This document shows, one piece after another, positions 1-10,191 of a stretch of DNA of 64,000 nucleotides. The notes beneath the pieces are model-generated. The model saw only the letters and a list, made by a program, of their open reading frames with translations. It was not told the DNA's origin and did no database searches. How positions within the stretch are numbered: the first letter of the stretch is position 1; every line of letters starts with the position of its first letter. The position numbers and the translations under genes are program-made. Source of the DNA: Kappaphycus alvarezii (lineage: Eukaryota; Rhodophyta; Florideophyceae; Gigartinales; Solieriaceae); assembly GCA_002205965.3 (NCBI GenBank), contig NADL03000672.1, positions 620,001 to 684,000 on the forward strand, read 5' to 3'.

Positions 1-466
1 ACCATCAGCTCTTGAAGACAGATGCCGAAAGCATCGGCTACAACAGCGACACCACTATAGACGACCATGCCAAAGCGCACATGGCTGTAAGGCAGAAAAT
101 GGTAGCAGCGGGATACCCCAATATAACGACGAAGAAGACAAATGTGGATTTCATGATAGCGGGAATGCGACACAATGCCGCTCTTACAGCAATCCTCGCG
201 CAAATTCTCTCCACGAAGCCTACAATAATTCGCGGTTTCATACGACTTTTCAAAGAAACCCACAGTCATTACGCTCTCAGCACACCACACGGAGCTCCTA
301 CACCCACAACCCCGAGAATCACCGGGGAATATGGCCCGCTGCAAAGACAGCACACATCGCGACAATACTCCAGTAGAAATCCATTCCAAATCCGCCGCAT
401 TCTATTTCACCTTCTATTCTCATACCATAAGTCTTTAGGGGTGCGCTTCAATCACACCGACGCAAA

Positions 467-1912
467 ATGCGGAGACCAAGGAGACCCCAAGTTCCGTGCA
501 CCAAAACCCTAAGCCAATTACGTACGTGCCGGGACGTCTCACCATATCCATACCAATATCAACAGCTACCCCACACTGTAATGTACTCCACAGCTCCGGG
601 ACATCAGCCATCGGAGCTCCAGCACATCCCACACCACCCGCAACCAGTGGACGTGACCTCAGAAACAGAGACCGAATCTACTGGTACGTATGCGCTAGAG
701 AGCGGCGCTCATCCAACACACTTGACTAAACCGCTCCCCAGCATGCAACGTCTCACAACACCAATGCCCACCAACTCCGCCACAAACCAGCCGACACTGT
801 GCAGCCACAGTGGACTTAGCCTCCGAACCCCCAGTAAGACAACGCTACAAACACACGCGGTAGCCAATCGTCACATACGACAAAATCTTCTGTCCGTGCA
901 CGACCTAGCCCATCGATATGGCTTAGTATACTTCACAGCTAACAGAGGATACGTTATCAACACCGGCACAACCCCAGTAACCTTAGTAGCAACGGCGCAT
1001 TGGAAAAACGATCAGTACGAACTAAAGGCAAAAACCAACAAGCCTACCACAGCACTTACGGCACGAGCGTTCCCACGTAGAGCGCAACGTCACAAAGCTA
1101 CAAACAAAACTTACCATACAAGAAAACTCAAACTTCCAAGGCACGCAACCACACGCCAACCTCCCCTGCCCACGGCACACCACATTTCAGCAACCGTCAA
1201 GGTGCGAAACCTGAAAACCATTCACAACGCCGCAAACGATGAGAATAACTCAGCCACACAATTAAAAACCCACCTATATCACAACAAACTCAACCATGCA
1301 CACTCCAAAAATCTCACTCTAACAGCTACAAAACGACTCATCCCCACTCTCCCTACAACTATGTCACCACATACGGAACTCACATGCACAGCATTCCAAA
1401 CCACCAAACTAAATCTAACTCCCCTCAAACGAAATAAACATCCGTACCCAGTAGGCGCATACGTCAGTTCCGATACCTGCCGCCCAATTAAGCCAACCTC
1501 CACAAACTGTAACAATCACATGCTTCTGATCATATGGGCTACGAGCAAATTTTCATTCGAAACTTTCATCAAAGTCCGCAAGGAGATTCCCAAACACATC
1601 AACAACACTCTTCATCACATAATAAAGAAGATGCTACGCCCTCTCACGGACATACGAAGTGACAACGCCAAAGAATACACCTCCCAAAACATGCAAAACA
1701 CATATAAACTTGTGCACTCCACACCAACCTAAGGAGAACGACGTAGCCGAACGCCTCAACCGAACCATTATGGAATCAGTAAGAGAACTGCTCGACAAAT
1801 CTGGAATCCACGACACACACTGGGAAGATGCAGTACGAGACTCTATCTTCAAATATAACCTACTATATCACTCCACAACGGATACATCCCCATATCAACT
1901 GTGATGCGGAAC
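467..1912 (+). pseudogene. Copia gag-pol remnant with GAG-pre-integrase and integrase domains
   Basis: A 421-residue open frame from 467 to 1732 ends in the integrase core, which continues in another frame from about 1720 to 1904. Near 1270-1340 is a GAG-pre-integrase signature (LYHNKLNHAHSKNL, compare the family pattern LWHxRLGH). The integrase catalytic Asp is in RSDNAKEYT (about 1655-1685) and the catalytic Glu in NDVAERLNRT (about 1738-1770). The tail THWEDAVRDSIFKYN and TSPYQL matches the conserved post-DDE helix of copia integrases. The first 460 bases hold a further open frame (12-512) that I cannot assign beyond probable gag. One frameshift separates Asp and Glu, so no active integrase can be made. 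Confidence 0.75.
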
Positions 1913-2534
1913 CAAACTTTTCATCACCCAAATATATCCGTCGGGGAGCTGGACACGATCCCCGTCTACTCGCCCAAGAAGAAGTTGAATCCACGTGCCG
2001 CCCTCGCGCGCTACATGTACGGAGATTCAGTTACACATGTAGTCGTGAAAAACCTCCGAGCTAACTCCTATCAAAGAATAAGAGCAACGGAATTTCATCC
2101 CAACGACCGCGCTAAAAACCTCACTCACACATCCACAACGGCCCACAAAGCCAGAGCTAAATCCAAGCAGAGAATACCGACAGAAATGAACATAACCACA
2201 CCTCCTTTAGCGCACCTAGCTCAAGCCAGTAAATATCCAGACTCCCCAAAATGGAAAAAAGCACATGACACGTAGCTACAGAACATCGATGCGCACGACA
2301 GCATAGCCTGGTTACCACAATATTTCATACCTCTCCCCAACTCAGTCATCCCAGTAATGATGCTGTACCGGTACGTTTGTACCGATGCAAAACGGTCTGC
2401 GGAAGGACACATCACGCAAAGAAAAGCTCGATGAAACCTAAGAGGAGACATTTTGAAACCAGGTCTACATTTCAATTCCATACATACCGCAACGTGCACA
2501 GTAAACAGAACCACGCAAAGAGTGCTCATTGCCC

Positions 2535-3150
2535 TCCATGCCACACAAAAGCTTCCCCCGGAGCACTTCGATATAAAATCCGCTTACCTCCACGAAGTCT
2601 ACCAGCACAATCATCCTGTTTATGTTCAACAAATACCCAAGTTCAAAGTACTGCGCTACCTGAAAGGGACACGAGCAAACGGCCTTCCTTTCCAAGCCAG
2701 CACAGCCTCAGCCGCCACCAACCCGTTGAAGACCTACAGCGACGCCGATTTTGCAAACGAAAAAGATAGAAGGTCGATAACGGGCACACTGCACTGCATT
2801 CACTAGACACCGGTGTCATAGACGTCAAAGAAGCAAAACATATTCGCACTGCCCACAACTGAAGCCGAGTACATTGCAGCAAAAGACGATACACGCCACA
2901 CCGCATGGCTAGCAAAAGTGATGCAGTCCAGCAACATTCGCACCTCTCAAGCTATACTTCACTTCATCGAAAACCGTTCTGCCGTTTTGATTGCACAAAT
3001 CAAGCACCCACGAAGCAGAGGAAATACATCCACATTCGTCACCACTTTCATCAGCATCACGTCGCAAACAACACCATAAATCTGCAAATAAAACCCACAG
3101 AAACGATGCTGGCCGACATTCTCACAAAGCCGCTTCATCGAGACCGGTAA
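2535..3150 (+). pseudogene. Copia reverse transcriptase scrap fused to RNase H remnant
   Basis: FDIKSAYLHEVYQ (about 2566-2604) is the first conserved RT block of Ty1/copia. It is followed after about 15 residues (VYVQQIPKF) directly by VLRYLKGT (2648-2671), which belongs to the RNase H boundary. Everything between, including the YVDD palm motif, is missing, so an internal deletion has removed the polymerase active site. RNase H blocks are readable in shifting frames: YSDADFANEKDRRSITG (2737-2787), TTEAEYIAA (about 2858-2884) and the terminal block MLADILTKPL (3107-3136). The family identity is secure; the element is dead. Confidence 0.75.
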
Positions 3151-3470
3151 CAAAGGCTGAGAAATCAACTCCATGTGACACCCCACCCGCCAGAAAAACT
3201 CGAAGCATCAACTGGGGACTGTTAAACAGCTTTTCAATATCCTGCTGCTTATAATTTTTCAGATATCAATCAGCATTACAGTATGAGTGACAGGACATAA
3301 GCAAGCACGAGAACGAGAACGAAGTAAAGAAAGAGGTCAAAGGACTCATATTCACAGTTATAAAAAGCCTTGATTGGGCAAGAACGCGTATTTTTGCGAA
3401 AGGAGAAATTACTGTATAAGCAGATTTTGGGATTCTTTCATTAACGTAAATCGCTCTTAGATACAAAGGA

Positions 3471-3716
3471 ATGATCCATGGGAGCTCAAAAGCTTTTCAG
3501 GTGCCGCAAAAAGATGATTCATCACTAAAAGTACAAATAATTATGTACCTCCTTTGCAGTATACACTATGAATTTTACAAGAGCGAGGAAGCCCTGATTA
3601 TCAACGCCATCACGTCCCATAGAACTTTAAAGTTCCTTTCGAAGTTCTTAACAGACCATAACATCATTAGATACATGTTTGAATTCATTAAGTTCTCAAA
3701 TAGTACCCTCGGTTAA
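3471..3716 (+). CDS. Unrecognised ORF, possible exon of a multi-exon gene
   Basis: An 81-codon ATG-started frame in AT-rich DNA, helix-rich in appearance (SEEALIINAITSHRTLKFLS). It stops at TAA within the sequence CGGTTAATAAG. The G-T of GGTTAATAAG could be a splice donor, and an open frame continues just beyond it in another phase (VNKVPIWTEASRKFGV, 3713-3763). I do not recognise the protein. It is the first of several long open frames on the plus strand between 3471 and 6633 that could be exons of a single gene. Chance occurrence cannot be excluded for this one alone. Confidence 0.3.
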   Translation: MIHGSSKAFQVPQKDDSSLKVQIIMYLLCSIHYEFYKSEEALIINAITSHRTLKFLSKFLTDHNIIRYMFEFIKFSNSTLG

Positions 3717-4069
3717 TAAGGTACCTATATGGACTGAAGCCAGCCGTAAATTCGGTGTAAAGACTAAGTTATGTTAATCATCCAAAAAACAATGATATAA
3801 GTCACCTTTCCAATTGAGAGTAAATCACGAAAGATCTGACAGCAGCAGGCCATTTACTACCTTTCTTCTCGTTTTTGAAGTAAACTTACTGATGGAGAAC
3901 TGGGGAAATCCGCTTGGTGAAGATTTATAGAAAGATAATGGCAATGTAGTTTAATAAATATGGATGGATTGACGGTAACAGTTTTGAAGTGGGAACTAAC
4001 GACGGATCCTTGGGTTCCAATACAATTTCATTCGTAGTAGACCAGAAAAGACTCCGTTAAAAAGGACCA

Positions 4070-4826
4070 ATGCCTAGAGGAATTCTGCTTCTTTTGCTTA
4101 TCGATAGACAAACACCCAGATGTGGATGGGAATGGATTCCAAATGTAGCGGAAGCGAATATAGAATTGCGGCAACTTCCGACTACCACAACGCATTTCTT
4201 TCAGCCTTCTGAGAAAAAAACATTAATTTTCAACCCCCGCCAGAAAGACCAGGTATTTTATATTGAGAAAGTGCACAATCTATTTTGAAATTATGAATCT
4301 GAAACTTTTCTTTAGGGTATCCTGCTATCGATCTTCGACGAAAAAAACCCTATAGCAACTATTTCGTGATGTTAAGCTCTGATCTCTCTATTACTCCTTC
4401 TTAGTACAAGTTTCGAAGTCCAACAGAAGAACTCAGAAGCAATTATACTTCTTGGAAAAGAAAAGCTTTGTATAAAACTATGAAAGAAGTTCTCAGTAAT
4501 TAATAGTCCAATATTGTTTAAAATCTCATGGAGGAAGCTCATTATTGGTGCTTTCGATACTACTTTTAAAGTTTCACTGACATTTGGTTCCCTCACGCCT
4601 TCCGACATGAAAAGGATGGCTCTAATATTTGATCAGCCAGCAGTACAAATGATGCAACTAAGATGATATATGCAAGAAATTTGACAGGAGAGGGAGGTTA
4701 AAAAAGGAAGTGTGGAAGCGTAAATGGGGGGAAGAAAAGAAAAAGCGTGCTGAGTTCAGTAAGAAAGAAGAAGAAGAGTTTACGGAGGTCGTGAATGATA
4801 TTTATTGCTCATCTTCGCGGTTTTAA
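4070..4826 (+). pseudogene. Broken or intron-containing coding stretch, unrecognised
   Basis: Open frames follow one another in different phases. 4070-4288 contains WEWIPNVAEANIELRQ. 4500-4670 reads without an ATG through FKISWRKLIIGAFDTTFKVS and SDMKRMALIFDQPAVQMMQ. 4662-4826 reads 54 codons of strongly charged sequence (KKEVWKRKWGEEKKKRAEF, then a Lys/Glu run) to a TAA. The last two meet at about 4660 with a one-base phase change. This alternation is typical of a coding region with small indels or unannotated introns. No family is recognised. The charged block may be a coiled coil. Confidence 0.3.
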
Positions 4827-5206
4827 CTTGGAAACCACGATATTATGTGTTACCGTAGAGACCATTTTTGGGAGCTCCAAATTAAAGTCTTTTATCGATT
4901 TTGAATACTTTCGCTCGCCTTCTTTTTTTCCTCTCCTTTCAATTTAACTACAATAATATTTATGGGTTTTCGCAAGTTGATAAGCAACGCAATCTTTTTT
5001 CAGGTACATATTTTGCAAAAAATCTTGCACTAGAATTTGAGTTGTAATCATTTTTCAAATCTGTTCCAAATTGATCATTCAAGAAGAAGTAAGTCTATGT
5101 GATTCCCTTTTAAGGCCATGAGATCTTTACAATTTTCTTGTACAATATTTTAATTCTTTTTTTTTAAATTACATAACTTTCTCGTATTTTTATGGTAGTA
5201 TTTTAG

Positions 5207-5413
5207 TTGTACCATGCGCTTTGCACAAATTTACTCCCGAATTTCCTCTCGATGATCCGAGAGGGATTTTTCCGCTGCACGTTACTGTCAAGATCGTATG
5301 AGACCACAGTTCAATTGGATCTGAAAGAGGGGAAAGAATTTGTGAGATTTGGTATTCATTCTGTGTCAACCTCTCTGTTGAAGGGGACCGACCGTCTGAG
5401 AAAATGTGTTTAA
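5207..5413 (+). CDS. Unrecognised short ORF, possible internal exon
   Basis: A 68-codon frame opening at a TTG right after an AG (TATTTTAG/TTG), so it reads better as an internal exon than as a stand-alone gene; an in-frame ATG lies 15 codons in. Composition is balanced (LDLKEGKEFVRFGIHSVS) despite the AT-rich surroundings. Adjacent plus-strand frames (5455-5637) are weaker. No family recognised. It lies in the same orientation as the frames at 3471, 4662, 5924 and 6430. Confidence 0.25.
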   Translation: MYHALCTNLLPNFLSMIREGFFRCTLLSRSYETTVQLDLKEGKEFVRFGIHSVSTSLLKGTDRLRKCV

Positions 5414-5923
5414 TACTTGTTGCTCCTACTCATTCGTTATTGATGTAATCCGCTTTGCTTACATTCATTACTGCGACGTCTGCGTATGTTGAGATTCGTG
5501 GGTTGCAGATTCATATATCTTGTGTTCATTTCTATCAGATTCTCTATCAAAGGCCCGAACTTTTCAACTGTACCTCAACTGGGCGTGAAAAATCTGCTGT
5601 CTCTGAGCGCTATTCCAATCCTTGCGACAGAATCTAATACTCTGTTATAATTTTCATTTACTGTGCAATTGTATGCTCTACGGGATACTAAATCGACCTT
5701 GTTCGTAATGAGTTCCTCAGCAATAGAATAATAAAAATTAGATTTTGATGAGAAGAGCCTTTTCCTAAAATAATTCTCGTAAAATATCCATAAATAAACT
5801 ACCATGATCGACAGGAGGGATTTTTTTACTCTGAGGGACTAATATTTCACTTCCAATTTCCTTTCAATTCTAAGGCTATCTTGCCTACATCTGTTGTGAT
5901 AACAAGAGTAGCATACACTCTAG

Positions 5924-6268
5924 GAATCTAATTCTGGCTACATATGCTTTATTGAAACAACTGTCAACATCGTAAAGATAGAAAGATCTAGAAGTCATGT
6001 TTCGAAAGCACCCCTCCAATTTTCGGAGATATTCTGGGGAACAACAGATGATTTCGTTTCAAAACGGAAAGCAGTAATAACGATCTGTCTAAATGCAATC
6101 TTTATACAGAAACATACTGAAAAGTACGAACTGTCCGTCAAAGAAAAAACAGGGTACCTGGAAAACTGCAATGGATTCATCTACAGAACGGTTTTTGAAA
6201 TTTTGAGGTCACATGACACTTTTTTAGAAAATAAATTTATAACGGACACAAATGTAAACATAAGTTAA
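5924..6268 (+). CDS. Open frame of 114 codons without any ATG, candidate internal exon
   Basis: From GAA at 5924, immediately after an in-frame TAG inside CACTCTAG, to TAA at 6266-6268 the plus strand stays open for 114 codons in DNA that is mostly A and T. There is no in-frame ATG, so simple ORF finders miss it. The product looks like an ordinary protein (YICFIETTVNIVKIERS; KYELSVKEKTGYLENCNGF; VFEILRSHDTFLENKF). CACTCTAG is a reasonable splice acceptor and AAT/GTAAAC at 6253 a reasonable donor. I do not recognise the family. It is the strongest piece of evidence that 3.4-6.7 kb is genic. Confidence 0.4.
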   Translation, partial: ESNSGYICFIETTVNIVKIERSRSHVSKAPLQFSEIFWGTTDDFVSKRKAVITICLNAIFIQKHTEKYELSVKEKTGYLENCNGFIYRTVFEILRSHDTFLENKFITDTNVNIS

Positions 6269-6429
6269 GTTTTCTCAAGCTTTTATGTAACCATACCAAG
6301 TATTTATGCATTTTTAAAGTCTTGTAGAGGAAAGAGGACATGACTGGACGCTCTATTCTAGATCTGGACTGGACGAGAAATTATTGCCCGTTCTGAAGGG
6401 AACAATTACATTTTTCGTGAATAAGGAGA

Positions 6430-6633
6430 TAGTCATTATATCTGGAGGTCATGGAGTTTTCGATTGCAGGATCATCACCAACACAAAAACATAGTGCATT
6501 TAACACTTATTTATCTTCAGGAACTATCAAAGTTGAATGTATGTTCAAAGAAGCGAAGACACATTGGACTACTGTCGACTTCCCTATAAAATGCATATTT
6601 TTCAGATTCCCGTTGGCAACTTGTACATATTAG
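6430..6633 (+). CDS. Unrecognised short ORF, possible exon
   Basis: Open after a TAG that could be a splice acceptor (GGAGATAG/TCATTATA); an in-frame ATG is at 6451. The reading TQKHSAFNTYLSSGTIKVE and FKEAKTHWTTVDFPIK has normal amino-acid usage. It follows the 5924-6268 frame on the same strand by about 170 bases. No function can be proposed. Confidence 0.25.
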
Positions 6634-6979
6634 CACTTTTAATGTGCAACATAAGAACATAGGAACCAGAAATATTTTTATTTTTTACTATCTGGAGCTA
6701 CCTTCTGCCCTAGAACATTACCTGCGAGGAAGTATGACTACTGTCGGCGAGTTAAAACAAGCCATTACATAACGCTCCTTTTGTTCTTTGTCTTGATTTC
6801 TTTTTCATTGCTATTTTACCAAGGTTTAAGGTACTACCTACAGCTTTCTTTGACGGCTGTAACCATCAAATCCATCATTTTCTTCGTTTTCTTTAGCTCC
6901 AGCTCTTCAGCTGCTTATATTACCACTCTTATCTCCCGGTGCACTTTCGTTCATCAATATCCTCCTCATTCGGCTTTCA

Positions 6980-7395
6980 TCAAGCTGTAACTTCTTTTAT
7001 TCCATTTTTTACTCGCTGGATATCACCTTGTTCTAAGGCCATCACAAAAGCAGCCTCGTCGGCAATTTTTGCTTCAGTTCTTACCGTTCTCCGCAATGAT
7101 CTTCCATCTCCCTCATCGAGCTTACCGCATCACTCGATATTACCCTTGAATTTGAATTTTTCCTCTGATGAGTGCCGGGCTGTCCTTAGAGCCCTAATTG
7201 CCGCACAAATTCGTTCCTTCTCCATCTGACGTTGCAATTTCATCCTTCTCTTCAATTTAAGTTTATTAGCAAAGTCACCTCTGTCATAGTTCCTTCTTCG
7301 TTGCAAGTAGCTCTTTCATTTCACCTATCTCCTCCCCCATCCCTCTCACCAGTTTTTCTGATCTCTTTTCACTGTCAATACTATCCTGCAGAAGG
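6980..7395 (-). pseudogene. Degenerate coding stretch for a Lys/Glu-rich, probably coiled-coil protein
   Basis: On the minus strand three adjoining frames read as one charged protein. 7395-7307 contains EKLVRGMGEEIGEMKELLA after a good acceptor-like CCTTCTGCAG. 7312-7130 contains KLKLKRRMKLQRQMEKERI and ALRTARHSSEEKF and ends at TGA. After that TGA the same frame runs on for 49 codons (AKIADEAAFVMALEQGDIQ) to a TGA at 6980-6982. One phase change and one in-frame stop interrupt it. No family recognised. It points against the plus-strand frames to its left, so it is a separate gene or gene relic. Confidence 0.35.
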
Positions 7396-7399
7396 ACAT

Positions 7400-7650
7400 A
7401 CTGTAGTATAGTCGTACTGTACTGCCATCGGCATAGCTGGTTTTGGTCATCTTTTTATGATCCAATTTTTTTTCATGCCAGCGTACTGCTATCAGCAGGC
7501 ACAGTACTGTACAGTACTCTAGAGTAGTGGTAATCTTTCGATTGTCGCCCATCTTTGGTCTTGGTACTGTAGGCTCACCCGAATTGGCCTGAGGGCGTGC
7601 AGTCCGGACCACTCGGCCGTCAATTTTGACCTGACACCTATTGCGCTAAG
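7400..7650. repeat. Dispersed repeat, copy 1 (second copy near 32785-33005)
   Basis: The stretch shares a collinear series of blocks with 32785-33005: TTTTGGT followed by CTTTTT, then TTGTCGCCCA, CTTGGTAC, GGACCA and a TCGGCC-containing block. Both copies carry TACTGTAC-type palindromes (GTACTGTACTG at 7419-7429 and CAGTACTGTACAGTACTC at 7503-7520). No open frame of interest. It could be a short non-autonomous transposon; ends and target duplication were not resolved. Confidence 0.4.
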
Positions 7651-8533
7651 TGTCAGCTTAGCTGTTCTCTAACTTGGATCTCTATTACTTGGCTGAAATT
7701 GACTTTACCTACCCCGCAGTCGTATATATCCCTACCTAGCTAACTATTACTTATATCTACATGTAAACTAGGGCCTCAGAAAAAAAACAGCCATCCTGGT
7801 GTTGGTTCTGAACTTGACTCTCAACTTCCGCCTTTGCAGCAACCTTGCCAAAGGCAACTTTGGTTATGGCCACATTTATCCGCCTGGGTTCCCCTTCTGT
7901 TTTCCCGTCTCTACCCCATATTATACTACCATTTAATTATTCTTCTGTGATATTTACTCACGCTTGGCGCCCAGGATTCCGGTTTCTATATAAAATAGGA
8001 ACTTCAATTTTGTCTTTGATGAAAACACCCTTATTTACTGCTCACCCATTCCTACACCTCTTGTTGTCCATCTTGCACCCCTGGTGTCTTCGGTTCTTTT
8101 GACTTTATTCCTGTCAAGGTTCTAACATTCCGCGGATCGTGGTCCGGCCTTACAAACTGGAGGACAATTATATTGTCCAGTTACCCAAGGAATCAACCCC
8201 GCTCTACCCCTGCCGCAACTTCTCCTTGCTATCAGCGGACTTTGCTACTGAAAATCAGGTTGCTTAAAGAGAAAGAGATATAGCGGAAACCCTGTAGGTC
8301 TTTATGTGAATGTGTTGGTTTTCCCTTTGTATGACGATATTCCGTACATATACTGGAATTACTGGGCACCGTGCATTGCACTATACTTACATATCCTGCA
8401 TGGATTTCCAGATCACGGGTTTCTTAAGCTTTCTAGTGGCATTTTCTTTCTAGACGGCAAATTAAAGCAAGTTTTCTTGTAGTTCCGTTTGGAGCAATAT
8501 GGTCCGTGCACGTAGCTACCTATCTAATTATCA
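7651..8533. other. AT-rich intergenic stretch with one ATG-less open frame
   Basis: Nothing is firmly identifiable. One plus-strand frame stays open from about 8258 to 8481 (74 codons, YVNVLVFPLYDDIPYIYWNY) without an ATG. It could be another exon or chance. An ORF at 7845-8102 has low-complexity hydrophobic composition and is not convincing. Confidence 0.3.
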
Positions 8534-8986
8534 CTAAGTACTCAACATATGCAAACTGGGATCTCCTTCCGGGTCCGTACGATGATGGTAAGGAGATTGG
8601 GGGCGTTTCAGTGTTTTTCCAATGCCTCGTGTGATGAGGTTGCAGTATGCGTACTTGACTTTGCTGGATAAGTAGGCGTGTTTTCTGAGGGCTATCCCGA
8701 ACAATGTGTGAATGGCGTCATTCAAGGGAGGTGGGAGACCAGGACATGAAGATGGCGTGGAGTGAAAGGGCATGGAAATTTTGTGTGAAAGCGGAAGGTT
8801 TTCGTCTGATTTTGTGAATGTCATTACATAACTAAAGTCGAGCTTTGTGGGTGTGCCGGCGGGAAGATCGGAGCAATGCTTTCTGGACCTTCGATACCTC
8901 TCCGCATGGTTTTTGTTAGGAGGCGAGGTAATAATATAACGCACTGCTACCTGCGGAAGTAGGGAGGTTTTGGTGATTTTTCGCAT
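8534..8986 (-). CDS. Hypothetical 150-residue ORF
   Basis: An ATG-started minus-strand frame of 150 codons, the longest ATG-started ORF between the copia element and the NOL8-like gene. The product is basic and Ser/Pro-rich with no signal peptide or membrane helix visible (N-terminus MRKITKTSLLPQVAVRY). I recognise no domain. Neither opposing frame is as long. It could be real or a chance ORF. Confidence 0.22.
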   Translation of the reverse strand: MRKITKTSLLPQVAVRYIITSPPNKNHAERYRRSRKHCSDLPAGTPTKLDFSYVMTFTKSDENLPLSHKISMPFHSTPSSCPGLPPPLNDAIHTLFGIALRKHAYLSSKVKYAYCNLITRGIGKTLKRPQSPYHHRTDPEGDPSLHMLST

Positions 8987-9281
8987 GCGTGTTGCTGTTC
9001 TTCAAAGCAGCAGGATTTTACTAGGCTCGCTCCATCATATCCTAATTGTTAACTCAATTCCCAAGAGTTTGACGCGGCATCATTGTACACGCCACTTCAC
9101 TAAAACCTTTCATTTCAGCAGTTTCGCTCACAGGCGATGAGTCTAATTCTTTAACCTTTTTTATGTGCCCTCGAATTACAGAATTTCTGAAACTTGACCG
9201 TAATGGCACAATTCTGCATCGGTAAACTCCCTAATATCTACGGTAGGTGAAACATGCACTCAACTGTACTGAGCAGTTCAC

Positions 9282-9745
9282 GTGTTTGACAACACTGTGC
9301 CGCAGCAATACGCGAAGAGCAACAGGCCTATGGACAACCGAGGTGACTATGCAGCAGATTTTTGCAAAAAAGGGCTGGGGAGGACTAATCGGCCCAATCC
9401 CGTACTGAAGGTATTTGGCCGAGAAGTGTTCAAGTCAACAGCAGTCGGTGTCCAATATGAGGTAAAATACTTACTTCCGGGGCTGAATACACTGCCTGTC
9501 GAAATTTTATTGTACCGAGTCCGGAAGAGATCAGCACCTTGCCGCCCGTCCCGGTGGCATACAGCGTTACAGTAACATCGCCATTACAAAAGGGGTCTAT
9601 GTCCATTGGAGCGCGCGAGCCGCACACCCTTGCCAATGTGGCGGAAAGACGGGAAAACAGGGAGCTTTTCAGCAAAGTAGCAGCCATCCCCGGTGAAGTC
9701 CTCCCAGGACGATCGAAATTGGGATGGAAGTTTGTGCCGCTCTAA
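9282..9745 (+). pseudogene. Non-LTR retrotransposon endonuclease-region remnant
   Basis: Two overlapping plus-strand frames carry the pattern of the C-terminal restriction-like endonuclease region of LINE-type elements. YEVKYLLPGLNTLPVEILL (about 9460-9515) resembles the block ending in RPADIL. VAYSVTVTSPLQ (about 9554-9590) resembles DVTVTSPLQ. GWKFVPL (9722-9742) resembles the block GxxFVPLVVE. A phase change falls between the first two blocks. A minus-strand ORF (9430-9687) covers the same bases and I treat it as a shadow. Family assignment rests on three short blocks. Confidence 0.45.
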
Positions 9746-10191
9746 GGGACAGTAATCGACGAATAAGCGGTCGCTCTCGCAACCCGCAGCGAATGCTCGA
9801 CGGGAGGAGTAAAGAATCGGCTTTATCAGCAGCTTATTTATGCGATTTGGTCCACGTGTGCCGCGTCTGTAATATGGGTAGGTTTCAAGAACAAAAGTTG
9901 GATATCACTATTTCAAAAATTTAGAGATACATACATGGCTGGACGTAGAATTTCAGTTAGCGGTGATTTATTGGATTTTTTGATTAAAATGAGAAACAGT
10001 CGCGTCCTTACTAGCCACGAAAGGTGAAATGATTTTGCACTTCTATAAATAGAAAGGAAAGGGAATGCGGGGAATCTACCAAAACATTTCAGACGGAATT
10101 TTCTGTGGATCTCGTTCATCTCCTCCAAAATCATCTATCCCATTAAGAGAAAAGGGCACTTCTCCATTACTTCACTCTCCGTGCAATTCCC

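Larger units (their letters stand above)
1..3219 (+). mobile_element. Decayed Ty1/copia LTR retrotransposon (element A), left end outside window
   Basis: The order of remnants is that of Ty1/copia: gag-like N-terminal part, GAG-pre-integrase, integrase, a reverse-transcriptase scrap, then RNase H. The frame is broken repeatedly by stops and shifts. A short purine run (CTGGGGAC, 3212-3219) sits just before TGTTAAACAG at 3220, which looks like a polypurine tract followed by the start of the 3' LTR. The 5' LTR is not in the window. The GC-rich, C-rich and G-poor plus strand differs from the AT-rich DNA that follows. The element cannot be functional as read. Confidence 0.8.
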
